From: Hungatella sp. UBA3048
GTDB taxonomy: Bacteria; Bacillota; Clostridia; Lachnospirales; Lachnospiraceae
Length of the DNA stretch: 6,340 bases
Assembly: GCA_002367105.1 (NCBI GenBank)
Contig: DFCS01000033.1
Coordinates: 177,018-183,357 of the forward strand
Reading direction: 5' to 3'
Positions 1 to 5,593 of the stretch are shown here, one piece after another. How positions within the stretch are numbered: position 1 is the first letter of the stretch; each line of letters begins with the position of its first letter. A program made the translations under genes and the position numbers. The notes below the pieces were generated by a model that worked only from the letters and a program-made list of their open reading frames with translations, was not told the origin of the DNA and made no database searches.

Positions 1-24
1 ATCAGTCAGGAGTATTTTTTTATT

Positions 25-48
25 GTATAGGAAAAGTTCGTCCTATAC
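25..48. repeat. 8-bp inverted repeat upstream of thrS
   Basis: GTATAGGA (25-32) and TCCTATAC (41-48) are perfectly complementary around an 8-nt loop. The stem is not followed by a T-run on either strand, so it is not a usual intrinsic terminator. A separate run of seven T lies upstream at 14-20 and could be the tail of a terminator cut by the window start. An operator or RNA hairpin role is possible, but nothing decides it. Confidence 0.5.
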
Positions 49-56
49 GATAAAAA

Positions 57-141
57 CCCTCCGGGGGATGCGCACTTCGCGCCAAGGAAGTATAGTTGCT
101 GAAGCAACTGCGCTCCGGCGCAAGAGTTCGCAAGCGAACTC
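57..141 (+). repeat. Cluster of consecutive small hairpins in the thrS upstream region
   Basis: Three back-to-back perfect stem-loops can be read directly: AGTTGC/GCAACT (94-109, loop TGAA), TGCGC/GCGCA (109-122, loop TCCG) and GAGTTCG/CGAACTC (124-141, loop CAAG). Two weaker GC-rich stems precede them (57-67 and 70-80). All have four-base loops or similar short loops. The pattern suggests a structured intergenic repeat or an untranslated leader of thrS. I see no T-box signature (no AGGGTGG-like box and no final U-tract terminator), although a T-box is common ahead of Firmicute synthetase genes. No protein-coding frame is evident. Confidence 0.5.
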
Positions 142-193
142 ATTATTTTAGAAAAAGAATATTTCATAACAATGTAAAGGAGATTGAAGGCAT

Positions 194-2155
194 ATGAAAA
201 TTACGTTAAAAGACGGCTCAGTCAAGGAATATGAACATGCAATGTCAGTGATTGACATCGCTTCCGATATAAGCGAAGGCCTGGCTAGAAATGCCTGCGC
301 CGGCGAGGTGGATGGAAAGGTTGTGGATTTGAGGACCGAGGTTGATGGGGACTGCAGTTTAAGCATTCTTACGGTCAGCGATCCTGCAGGTCTTTCTGCT
401 TACCGTCATACAGCAAGCCATATCCTGGCACAGGCTGTTAAAAGGCTGTATCCCCAGGCAAAGCTTGCAATCGGACCATCCATTGAAAATGGATTTTATT
501 ATGACTTTGATATCCCTTCTTTCTCAAGAGAAGATCTTGACAAAATCGAAGGTGAGATGAAGAAAATCATAAAGGAAGGTGCTAAAATCGAGCGTTTTAC
601 CCTTCCAAGAGAAGAAGCTGTTAAATTTATGGAGGAAAAGGGCGAACCTTATAAGGTAGAACTGATTCAGGACCTTCCTGAGGATTCTGAAATTTCCTTC
701 TATCGTCAGGGAGAGTTTACGGACCTTTGCGCAGGACCCCACCTTATGAGCACCAAATCCATCAAGGCATTTAAGCTCACTTCTTCCTCTGGAGCATACT
801 GGAGAGGCAGCGAGAAAAACGCTATGCTGACTCGTGTATACGGCACTGCTTTTGCTAAGAAGGAAGAGTTAAATGAATACCTGGAATATCTGGCAAACAT
901 TAAGAACCGGGATCATAACAAGCTGGGCCGTGACATGGAGATTTTCGCAACGGTTGATGTAATCGGCCAGGGACTTCCTCTATTAATGCCCAAGGGTGCA
1001 AAGATTGTACAGACCTTACAGAGATGGATCGAGGATGAGGAAGAGAAGCGGGGCTATATGAGAACAAAAACCCCTCTCATGGCAAAGAAGGATTTATATA
1101 TCATTTCCGACCACTGGGATCACTATAAGGAAGGAATGTTTGTACTGGGTGATGAGGAAACGGATGATGAGGTATTTGCTCTCCGCCCAATGACCTGTCC
1201 ATTCCAGTACTATGTTTACAAACAGAGCCAGAAATCCTACCGTGATCTGCCTTGCAGATACGGCGAAACCTCTACTCTGTTCCGCAACGAGGATTCCGGC
1301 GAGATGCACGGTTTGACCCGTGTACGCCAGTTTACTATTTCTGAGGGTCACTTAATCGTGCGTCCTGATCAGATTGAAGAGGAATTTAAGGGCTGTGTGG
1401 ATCTGGCAAAATACTGTCTCACAACACTTGGCCTGGAAGGCGATGTTACGTATCAAATGTCCAAATGGGATCCCAATAATGCGGATCATTATATGGGCAC
1501 ACCGGAGATGTGGGATGAAGTGGAAGGCATGATGCGCAAGATCCTTGACCACATCGGAATCGATTATACGGAAGCAGCCGGAGAAGCGGCGTTCTACGGA
1601 CCTAAGCTGGATATTCAGGCAAAGAACGTATATGGTAAGGAAGATACCATGATTACCATTCAGCTGGATATGTTCTTAGCAGACCGCTTTGATATGAGCT
1701 TCGTGGATAAGGATGGAACAAAGAAACGTCCTTATATCATCCACAGAACTTCCATGGGCTGCTATGAAAGAACCCTGGCCTGGCTGATTGAAAAATACGA
1801 GGGAGCATTCCCGACATGGTTATGTCCAGAGCAGGTTCGCGTACTTCCGATCTCTGAAAAATACCATGGCTACGCAGAAAAAGTTGTGGCTCAGTTAAAG
1901 GATAACGGTGTTCTGGCAACGGTTGATGAGCGTGCGGAAAAGATCGGATACAAGATCCGTGAGGCACGTCTGTCAAAGCTTCCATATATGCTGGTGGTAG
2001 GCCAGAAAGAGGAGGAAGAGGGTGTTGTATCTGTCCGCAGCCGCTTTAACGGCGATGAGGGACAGCGTCCGCTTTCCGATTTCATCGATGATATCTGCCG
2101 CGAGATCCGTACAAAGGAAATCAAAAAGGTAACTATAACTGAAGAAGCAAAATAA
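194..2155 (+). CDS. thrS: Threonyl-tRNA synthetase (threonine--tRNA ligase)
   Basis: This cytoplasmic class II aminoacyl-tRNA synthetase (653 aa, normal family length) activates threonine with ATP and charges tRNA-Thr. In order it shows a TGS domain (about 1-60), an editing domain (about 63-225), a catalytic core (about 240-540) and a C-terminal anticodon-binding domain (about 545-640). The editing site is H72xxxH76 with C179 and H183, matching the family's mischarged-serine deacylation site. The zinc ligands are C335 (in MTCP), H386 (in EGHL) and H517 (in IIHRTS). Motif 2 appears as FRNE...HGLTRVRQF and motif 3 as GCYERTLAW. The start at 194 is preceded by AAAGGAG (176-182), 11 nt away. One oddity is that the stretch before H386 reads FTISEGH, where well-studied bacterial enzymes read FTQDDAH, and MNCPGH is replaced by MTCPFQ. 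The enzyme therefore belongs to a divergent subfamily. The function call itself is very safe. Confidence 0.98.
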   Translation: MKITLKDGSVKEYEHAMSVIDIASDISEGLARNACAGEVDGKVVDLRTEVDGDCSLSILTVSDPAGLSAYRHTASHILAQAVKRLYPQAKLAIGPSIENGFYYDFDIPSFSREDLDKIEGEMKKIIKEGAKIERFTLPREEAVKFMEEKGEPYKVELIQDLPEDSEISFYRQGEFTDLCAGPHLMSTKSIKAFKLTSSSGAYWRGSEKNAMLTRVYGTAFAKKEELNEYLEYLANIKNRDHNKLGRDMEIFATVDVIGQGLPLLMPKGAKIVQTLQRWIEDEEEKRGYMRTKTPLMAKKDLYIISDHWDHYKEGMFVLGDEETDDEVFALRPMTCPFQYYVYKQSQKSYRDLPCRYGETSTLFRNEDSGEMHGLTRVRQFTISEGHLIVRPDQIEEEFKGCVDLAKYCLTTLGLEGDVTYQMSKWDPNNADHYMGTPEMWDEVEGMMRKILDHIGIDYTEAAGEAAFYGPKLDIQAKNVYGKEDTMITIQLDMFLADRFDMSFVDKDGTKKRPYIIHRTSMGCYERTLAWLIEKYEGAFPTWLCPEQVRVLPISEKYHGYAEKVVAQLKDNGVLATVDERAEKIGYKIREARLSKLPYMLVVGQKEEEEGVVSVRSRFNGDEGQRPLSDFIDDICREIRTKEIKKVTITEEAK

Positions 2156-2178
2156 AATCTATCATGGCTTTAGGAAGA

Positions 2179-2210
2179 GAAGGAAAATATTCGTGAGAAT
2201 ATTTTCCTTC
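2179..2210 (+). other. Perfect 14-bp stem-loop after thrS, without a U-tract
   Basis: GAAGGAAAATATTC (2179-2192) is the exact reverse complement of GAATATTTTCCTTC (2197-2210) around a GTGA tetraloop. It lies 24 nt after the thrS stop. The downstream bases are CGCTGCGTGC rather than a T-run, so this is not a canonical Rho-independent terminator. It may be a 3'-end stabiliser, a processing site between thrS and the DUF1540 gene, or a protein-binding palindrome. Confidence 0.6.
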
Positions 2211-2272
2211 CGCTGCGTGCATAATAATCCTGAAACATTATCTTAGGTAAGAATGCCAGGAGGAAATAGGCC

Positions 2273-2587
2273 ATGACAAAATTAGATTGTAATGTAACAA
2301 GCTGTCTTCATAATTCAGATAATTATTGCTGTAAGTCCGCCATTATCGTAGAAGGATCCCAGGCAAAGGACAGCTATGATACCTGCTGTGGAAGCTTTGA
2401 TGAGAATAAGGACGGTTCTTTCCATAACTTATTCAAGACTCCGGAAAGCCGACTGGAAGTGGACTGCGAAGCTGTCAACTGTGTTTACAATGAAGGACGC
2501 CACTGTTCTGCTGAGCATATTGGAATTGCAGGGGATGGTGCGAACGCAGCAGAGCACACCGAATGCTCCACCTTTAAAACCAGATAA
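2273..2587 (+). CDS. Small cysteine-rich protein with two DUF1540 repeats
   Basis: The protein has 104 residues and no signal peptide or membrane segment. It consists of two copies of a roughly 38-residue module opening with DC-x4-C: residues 5-42 (C6, C11, C19, C20, C38, C39) and 64-101 (C65, C70, C78, C98). Each copy closes with a C-x-(S/T)F or CGSF motif. This fits the DUF1540 family of Clostridia and Bacilli, where the spaced cysteines are thought to bind metal. The molecular function is unknown. The start is set by AGGAGGA (2258-2264), 8 nt ahead. It lies 117 nt after thrS in the same direction, with a strong stem-loop between; whether the two are cotranscribed is unclear. The second copy has lost the paired cysteines, suggesting that the two modules are not equivalent. 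Confidence 0.85.
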   Translation: MTKLDCNVTSCLHNSDNYCCKSAIIVEGSQAKDSYDTCCGSFDENKDGSFHNLFKTPESRLEVDCEAVNCVYNEGRHCSAEHIGIAGDGANAAEHTECSTFKTR

Positions 2588-2592
2588 TTATT

Positions 2593-2638
2593 AAAAAAAT
2601 AAGATGCGCCGGGAGGAAGTTCCTGACGCATCTTATTT
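2593..2638 (-). terminator. Intrinsic terminator of the EamA gene, possibly bidirectional
   Basis: AATAAGATGCG (2598-2608) pairs perfectly with CGCATCTTATT (2627-2637) over 11 bp. On the minus strand the stem is followed by seven T (plus-strand A-run 2593-2599), giving a good terminator for the leftward EamA gene. On the plus strand it is followed by only a short TTATTTAA stretch, so termination of the DUF1540 transcript would be weaker. The hairpin sits between two convergent genes. Confidence 0.85.
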
Positions 2639-2651
2639 AAAGAGTTGAGGA

Positions 2652-3065
2652 TCATAAGATCATAACAAAGGTCCCTGCCGTAATCAGAAGGATGCCTATG
2701 AGCTTTTTTATGGTAAATTGTTCATGGAGAATTAGAAATGCCAGGATCACAGTGAGAACTATGCTTAGCTTATCTACGGGAACTACCTTGGAAGCTTCTC
2801 CAATTTGAAGGGCCTTGTAATAGCAAATCCAGGAGAGGCCGGTAGCAATGCCGGATAAGATGAGAAAGATCCAGCTTTTTCTGCTGATTTCAGAGAGACC
2901 GGTTTGGGCCCCTGTGAGAAAAACAATCAACCAGGCCATGAGCACCACAACAACTGTCCGGATGGCCGTAGCCAGATTGGAATTGACTCCTTCGATTCCC
3001 ATTTTAGCCAAAATAGATGTGAATGCGGCAAAAACGGAGGAAAGAAGAGCGAAAGCAAACCACAT
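2652..3065 (-). CDS. Half-size EamA-family (DMT superfamily) membrane transporter
   Basis: This 137-residue, very hydrophobic protein has about five predicted membrane helices (roughly 1-20, 31-51, 65-84, 96-114 and 119-137). That equals one EamA domain; usual members carry two in tandem and are about 300 aa. Conserved-looking features include the KA-x-x-GEAS-x-V-x-P-x-DKLS stretch near 84-101 and the LHE turn near 113-115. Single-domain members are known and are thought to dimerise. The substrate cannot be told; the family exports metabolites or amino acids. The start is supported by AGGAGG (plus-strand 3074-3079), 8 nt upstream. It is transcribed leftward from its own promoter, divergent from infC and convergent with the DUF1540 gene. 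It looks complete rather than truncated, since start, promoter and terminator are all in place. Confidence 0.88.
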   Translation of the reverse strand: MWFAFALLSSVFAAFTSILAKMGIEGVNSNLATAIRTVVVVLMAWLIVFLTGAQTGLSEISRKSWIFLILSGIATGLSWICYYKALQIGEASKVVPVDKLSIVLTVILAFLILHEQFTIKKLIGILLITAGTFVMIL

Positions 3066-3106
3066 AAAAAGCGCCTCCTGATTCGTTTATTTTATTACAT
3101 ACTACC

Positions 3107-3135
3107 ATTGTAGCTCTCCCGATAGAAAGTTGCAA
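3107..3135 (-). promoter_or_regulatory. Sigma-A promoter of the EamA transporter gene
   Basis: Read on the minus strand, TTGCAA (-35, 3135-3130) and TACAAT (-10, 3112-3107) are separated by exactly 17 nt. Transcription would start near 3100, about 35 nt before the ATG at 3065. The divergent infC promoter begins 45 bp away. Confidence 0.75.
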
Positions 3136-3179
3136 GATAAACCTTAAAAAGATAAAAAGGACAATGTTTTAAAAATATG

Positions 3180-3208
3180 TTGACAGAAAGAGAAATATAT
3201 AGTATTAT
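3180..3208 (+). promoter_or_regulatory. Sigma-A promoter of infC-rpmI-rplT
   Basis: A perfect -35 TTGACA (3180-3185) and a -10 TATTAT (3203-3208) are separated by 17 nt. Start of transcription is expected near 3215. This would give an untranslated leader of about 200 nt before infC. Confidence 0.88.
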
Positions 3209-3214
3209 TATGTG

Positions 3215-3405
3215 AGTTGTGAAAACAGCAAACAGGAAAGTAGGTATCCGCCTCACCACGGCACGAGCAAGTGTCCCTGGTTCATAGCCTTTTGTACATA
3301 GGTTTACTGTGTAGAGACTTTGGTGGTGGATAGCGTTTGTCTATCTACTTTTTTTTATGCCTACGGGCAAGCAATGTGGATTCCAGCCAACACACACTAT
3401 ATAAT
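3215..3405 (+). ncRNA. infC operon leader, probable L20-responsive attenuator
   Basis: This untranslated leader lies between the infC promoter and its ribosome binding site. Two mutually exclusive folds can be read. In the first, the terminator stem 3326-3333/3341-3348 is followed by U8. In the second, TCACCAC (3253-3259) pairs with GTGGTGG (3323-3329), which takes away the 5' arm of the terminator. A further long-range helix, GTAGGTAT (3240-3247) with ATGCCTAC (3357-3364), encloses the whole domain. Position ahead of infC-rpmI-rplT and this architecture match the L20 leader known in Bacillus, where excess ribosomal protein L20 promotes termination. The class is inferred from context and pairing, not from a covariance search. 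Confidence 0.78.
3326..3356 (+). terminator. Conditional terminator in the infC leader
   Basis: GTGGATAG (3326-3333) and CTATCTAC (3341-3348) form an 8-bp stem with one G-U pair and a 7-nt loop, followed directly by eight T (3349-3356). It lies about 64 nt before the infC start, so it must be read through for operon expression, as expected for an attenuator. Confidence 0.88.
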
Positions 3406-3411
3406 GGAGGT
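3406..3411 (+). promoter_or_regulatory. Ribosome binding site that fixes the infC start at ATT
   Basis: GGAGGT at 3406-3411 is followed 8 nt later by the ATT codon at 3420. The first in-frame ATG (3432) would sit 20 nt away, which is too far for efficient initiation. No second Shine-Dalgarno sequence precedes that ATG. Confidence 0.85.
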
Positions 3412-3419
3412 GCACGACA

Positions 3420-3929
3420 ATTAGCGATTTAATGATTAATGAACAGATCAGAGATAAGGAAGTTCTGTTGATTGGTGAAAACGGAGAAAAATTGGGAATC
3501 ATGTCTACCAGGGATGCTTTGCAGATGGCAAAGGAAGCAGAGCTGGATTTGGTTAAGATTGCTCCGACTGCAAAACCACCGGTTTGTAAGATTATCGATT
3601 ATGGTAAATATCGTTATGAACTGGCAAGGAAAGAAAAAGAAGCTAAAAAGAAACAGAAGGTAATCGAAGTAAAGGAAGTTCGTTTATCTCCTAATATTGA
3701 CACCAACGATTTAAACACGAAGATGAGCGCCGCAAGGAAGTTCCTCGAAAAAGGAGATAAAGTTAAGGTAACCTTACGTTTCAGAGGTCGTGAGATGGCG
3801 CATATGTCAAAGTCAAGATATATTCTGGATGACTTCGCTGAGAAGTTAGCAGATATCGCTGTTATTGACAAGCCACCTAAGGTAGAAGGAAGAAGCATGG
3901 TTATATTTTTGAATGCAAAACGCCAGTAG
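3420..3929 (+). CDS. infC: Translation initiation factor IF-3 (ATT start)
   Basis: IF-3 binds the 30S subunit, keeps it apart from 50S and rejects wrong initiator tRNAs and start codons. From the ATT at 3420 the product is 169 aa, starting (M)SDLMINEQIRDKEV. The N-domain (about 1-80) carries LDLVKIAPTAKPPVCKI and the DYGKYRYE segment, a lysine-rich linker follows, and the C-domain (from about 84) carries KEVRLSPNI and the signature RFRGREMAH. The ATT start rests on ribosome binding site spacing and on in-frame coding upstream of the ATG at 3432. It mirrors the AUU start of E. coli infC, which allows IF-3 to limit its own translation because IF-3 discriminates against non-standard starts. If the ATG were used instead the protein would be 165 aa. 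It is the first gene of the operon, with rpmI 23 nt downstream. The identification is certain and the start very likely. Confidence 0.96.
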   Translation: MSDLMINEQIRDKEVLLIGENGEKLGIMSTRDALQMAKEAELDLVKIAPTAKPPVCKIIDYGKYRYELARKEKEAKKKQKVIEVKEVRLSPNIDTNDLNTKMSAARKFLEKGDKVKVTLRFRGREMAHMSKSRYILDDFAEKLADIAVIDKPPKVEGRSMVIFLNAKRQ

Positions 3930-3952
3930 AACTTATCAAGGAGGAAAATACA

Positions 3953-4150
3953 ATGCCTAAATTAAAAACCAGTAAATCAGCTGCTAAACGCTTTAAAGTT
4001 ACAGGAACGGGAAAGCTTGTAAGAAATAAAGCTTACAAATCTCACATCTTAACTAAGAAATCAACTAAGAGAAAAAGAAATCTTAGAAAAGATATCGTTA
4101 CCGATGCAACAAACGCAAAAGTAATGAAGAAGATTTTACCATATTTATAG
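3953..4150 (+). CDS. rpmI: 50S ribosomal protein L35 (bL35)
   Basis: This small, very basic structural protein of the large ribosomal subunit has 65 residues, the normal length. The N-terminus MPKLKTSKSAAKRFK is the family signature, followed by the conserved VTGTGK and SHILTKKS-x-KRKRNLRK segments that contact 23S rRNA. The start is preceded by AAGGAGG (3938-3944) with 8 nt spacing. It sits between infC and rplT in the usual order, with gaps of 23 and 29 nt, and is cotranscribed with both. In Bacillus-type operons its expression follows the leader attenuator. Confidence 0.98.
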   Translation: MPKLKTSKSAAKRFKVTGTGKLVRNKAYKSHILTKKSTKRKRNLRKDIVTDATNAKVMKKILPYL

Positions 4151-4179
4151 GATCTTAAGTTAAGAAGGAGGAAAAACCG

Positions 4180-4536
4180 ATGGCAAGAATTAAAGGCGGT
4201 ATGAACGCTAAGAAAAAACATAACAGAGTGTTAAAGATGGCTAAAGGCTATAGAGGCGCTCGTTCCAAACAGTATAGAGTAGCAAAGCAGTCAGTCATGA
4301 GAGCATTAACAAGCTCCTATGCAGGCAGAAAAGAGAGAAAGAGACAGTTCAGACAGTTATGGATTGCCCGTATCAATGCTGCTGCACGTATTAACGGTGT
4401 ATCTTACAGCGTATTTATGCACGGCTTAAAGTTAGCTGGAGTTGATTTAAACAGAAAAGTTCTGGCTGACATGGCAGTAAATGATGCAGAAGGCTTCGCA
4501 AAATTAGCAGAACTGGCTAAGTCCAAAGTGGCTTAA
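4180..4536 (+). CDS. rplT: 50S ribosomal protein L20 (bL20)
   Basis: This is an early-assembly protein of the 50S subunit and, in Firmicutes and E. coli, the autogenous repressor of its operon. It has 118 residues, the standard length. The basic N-terminal extension (MARIKGG...KKHNRVLKMAKGYRGARSK) threads into 23S rRNA. The globular C-terminal half carries the conserved RQLWIARINAAAR and the YS-x-F-x-GLKLAG-x-x-LNRK segments. The RNA-binding C-domain is complete, consistent with regulation of the leader at 3215-3405. The start is preceded by AAGGAGG (4165-4171) with 8 nt spacing. It is the last gene of the operon, followed 19 nt later by a terminator. Confidence 0.98.
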   Translation: MARIKGGMNAKKKHNRVLKMAKGYRGARSKQYRVAKQSVMRALTSSYAGRKERKRQFRQLWIARINAAARINGVSYSVFMHGLKLAGVDLNRKVLADMAVNDAEGFAKLAELAKSKVA

Positions 4537-4546
4537 TCGCATATTC

Positions 4547-4581
4547 AAACCTCGGAAACCTCGTGTTTACGGGGTTTTTTT
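4547..4581 (+). terminator. Rho-independent terminator of infC-rpmI-rplT
   Basis: AAACCTCG (4556-4563) pairs with CGGGGTTT (4570-4577, one G-U) around a 6-nt loop, and the T-run 4575-4581 follows. A second identical AAACCTCG lies at 4547-4554, so an alternative, larger hairpin using the same 3' arm is possible. Confidence 0.92.
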
Positions 4582-4620
4582 GATGCCGCGAGCGTCTAAA
4601 AATGAATAAATTTTGATACG

Positions 4621-4661
4621 TAATATACGCGCAATATACGTATAATATACGCGCAATATAC
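4621..4661. repeat. Two 19-bp direct repeats, period 22 bp
   Basis: TAATATACGCGCAATATAC occurs exactly at 4621-4639 and again at 4643-4661, separated by GTA. Each unit has an imperfect dyad around CGCG, and the junction ATACGTAT is a palindrome. The repeats lie 9 bp beyond the recombinase stop codon, on the rplT side. Recombinase arm or accessory binding sites, or iteron-like protein-binding repeats, are possible readings. The function is not shown. Confidence 0.8.
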
Positions 4662-4669
4662 AAGCATAT

Positions 4670-5375
4670 TTAGAACTTAGCAGGAATTTTATTAATTTCT
4701 GCAAGTAGTTCTTCCGTCGTTTTATGGGTATACGTCCCTTTGGTTATATCAGTAACAGAATGACCAGCAATGAGTTTGATACACAGATCGTTCATACAAT
4801 ATCTATCTGCAAGAGTAATAAACGTATGTCGGGTATCATGAGGAATATGATCAAGATTCATGCGCTTGGCTGCCGGCTTCAGTTTTCATACCGCCTATAA
4901 GGTACTTATCTTCAAGAAAAACATTTTTCTTTTCTATAGTGATAAATTCACTAGCTCTCATTCCGGTATAGATCATCATGAGAATAATATCTACGAATGG
5001 TTCTTCTTTGTTGGCCCACAGCTGCCTTAATTCATCTTCAGAAAATGGAACGTGCATTTCTTCTTCAGGATTCGTGTATTCCCATGTTACAAGCTCTGCA
5101 TAGTTTTTTTCGCAATATTCATGTTTGATTCCATATTCAAACATCTGGGAAGTTACTGTCTTTGCCATTGTGACTGTGGAATCTGATTTTTCCTTCAGGA
5201 TGTTGGCTATATCCTGTATATCCTTAGTTCTGATCGTTGAAAATTTTCTTTGATGAAGAGATTCAAATCGCCTATAGGCTATGTCATAGTTACGAATAGT
5301 TGAAGGAGATGGCGCTTTTTTTAGGCCTTTCTTAAAGTCAAGCCATTCCTCATATACCTGTGTAAAACCGTAAAG
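4670..5375 (-). pseudogene. Decayed tyrosine recombinase / phage-type integrase
   Basis: This is the remnant of a site-specific recombinase of a mobile element. Reading leftward from about 5375 there is a core-binding (SAM-like) domain, with LYGFTQVYEEWLDFKKG near the broken end, then PSTIRNYDIAYRRF and onward to the catalytic start (TGMRASEF with the first Arg at 4958-4956, then the GGMKTEAG strand pair). The frame then fails with SQAHES and a stop near 4851. The frame resumes one register off at about 4861 with NLDHIPHDTRHTF, the LIAGHS box and the Tyr nucleophile in GTYTHKTTEE, ending at 4670. The segment that normally lies between the KT strand pair and the HDTRH box is gone, roughly 60 residues by family comparison (inferred). 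The N-terminal arm-binding part is also gone: the frame meets a stop at 5387-5385 without a start, where toxin-like sequence begins. Every core catalytic residue type survives, yet the gene cannot make an active enzyme. Confidence 0.9.
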
Positions 5376-5582
5376 TACATTAATTTATAAGATAAGCCGA
5401 CAAAGAAACGGTTAAAAGAAGCTATTGAAAAAATACCCCAGGGCGATATAAAGAAACTCAAAGGATTAGAAAATGAATATCGCTTAAGGGTTGGTGATTT
5501 AAGGGTTTTATTTACCATTGAAGGAAACATGATAATTATCTATGATATCTTACCCAGAGGGCAGGCATATAAGAGAATATAG
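5370..5582 (+). pseudogene. 5'-truncated RelE/ParE-superfamily toxin
   Basis: From 5370 the frame reads VKYINL, an in-frame TAA stop (5388-5390), then DKPTKKRLKEAIEKIPQGDI and on through LKGLENEYRLRVGDLRVLF and IIIYDILPRGQAYKRI to a TAG at 5580. This is the typical toxin wording: the helical KKRLKEAI stretch, KLKG, YRLRVGD-x-RVLF and the final IYDILPRG-x-x-Y strand. Intact members (mRNA interferases or gyrase inhibitors of about 85-90 aa) have about 10-20 more N-terminal residues, which are missing here. Homology ends just where the recombinase remnant ends. No start codon with a ribosome binding site gives a useful product, so it is a dead gene. Whether the parent was RelE- or ParE-type cannot be settled. 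Confidence 0.82.
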
Positions 5583-5593
5583 GAGGTGCCAGA

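Noticed and set aside
25..55. Intrinsic terminator before thrS
   Set aside because: The 8-bp stem has A-rich, not T-rich, sequence after it on both strands.
148..366. 72-codon minus-strand ORF over the thrS start
   Set aside because: It overlaps the thrS leader and TGS domain in antisense, has no ribosome binding site and low-complexity wording; a shadow of thrS.
1737..2124. Two minus-strand ORFs inside thrS (82 and 77 codons)
   Set aside because: Fully antisense to the conserved catalytic and anticodon domains, with no ribosome binding site or family resemblance.
2848..3113. Plus-strand ORFs of 77 and 69 codons opposite the EamA gene
   Set aside because: The minus-strand EamA frame has a promoter, ribosome binding site, helices and terminator; these are its complement.
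3614..3898. 94-codon minus-strand ORF inside infC
   Set aside because: Antisense to the IF-3 C-domain, with no start signals.
4621..4661. CRISPR array
   Set aside because: Only two units with a 3-bp spacer; no spacer-sized gaps and no cas genes.
5321..5530. 69-codon minus-strand ORF over the toxin/recombinase junction
   Set aside because: It is antisense to recognisable RelE-like sequence and out of frame with the recombinase.
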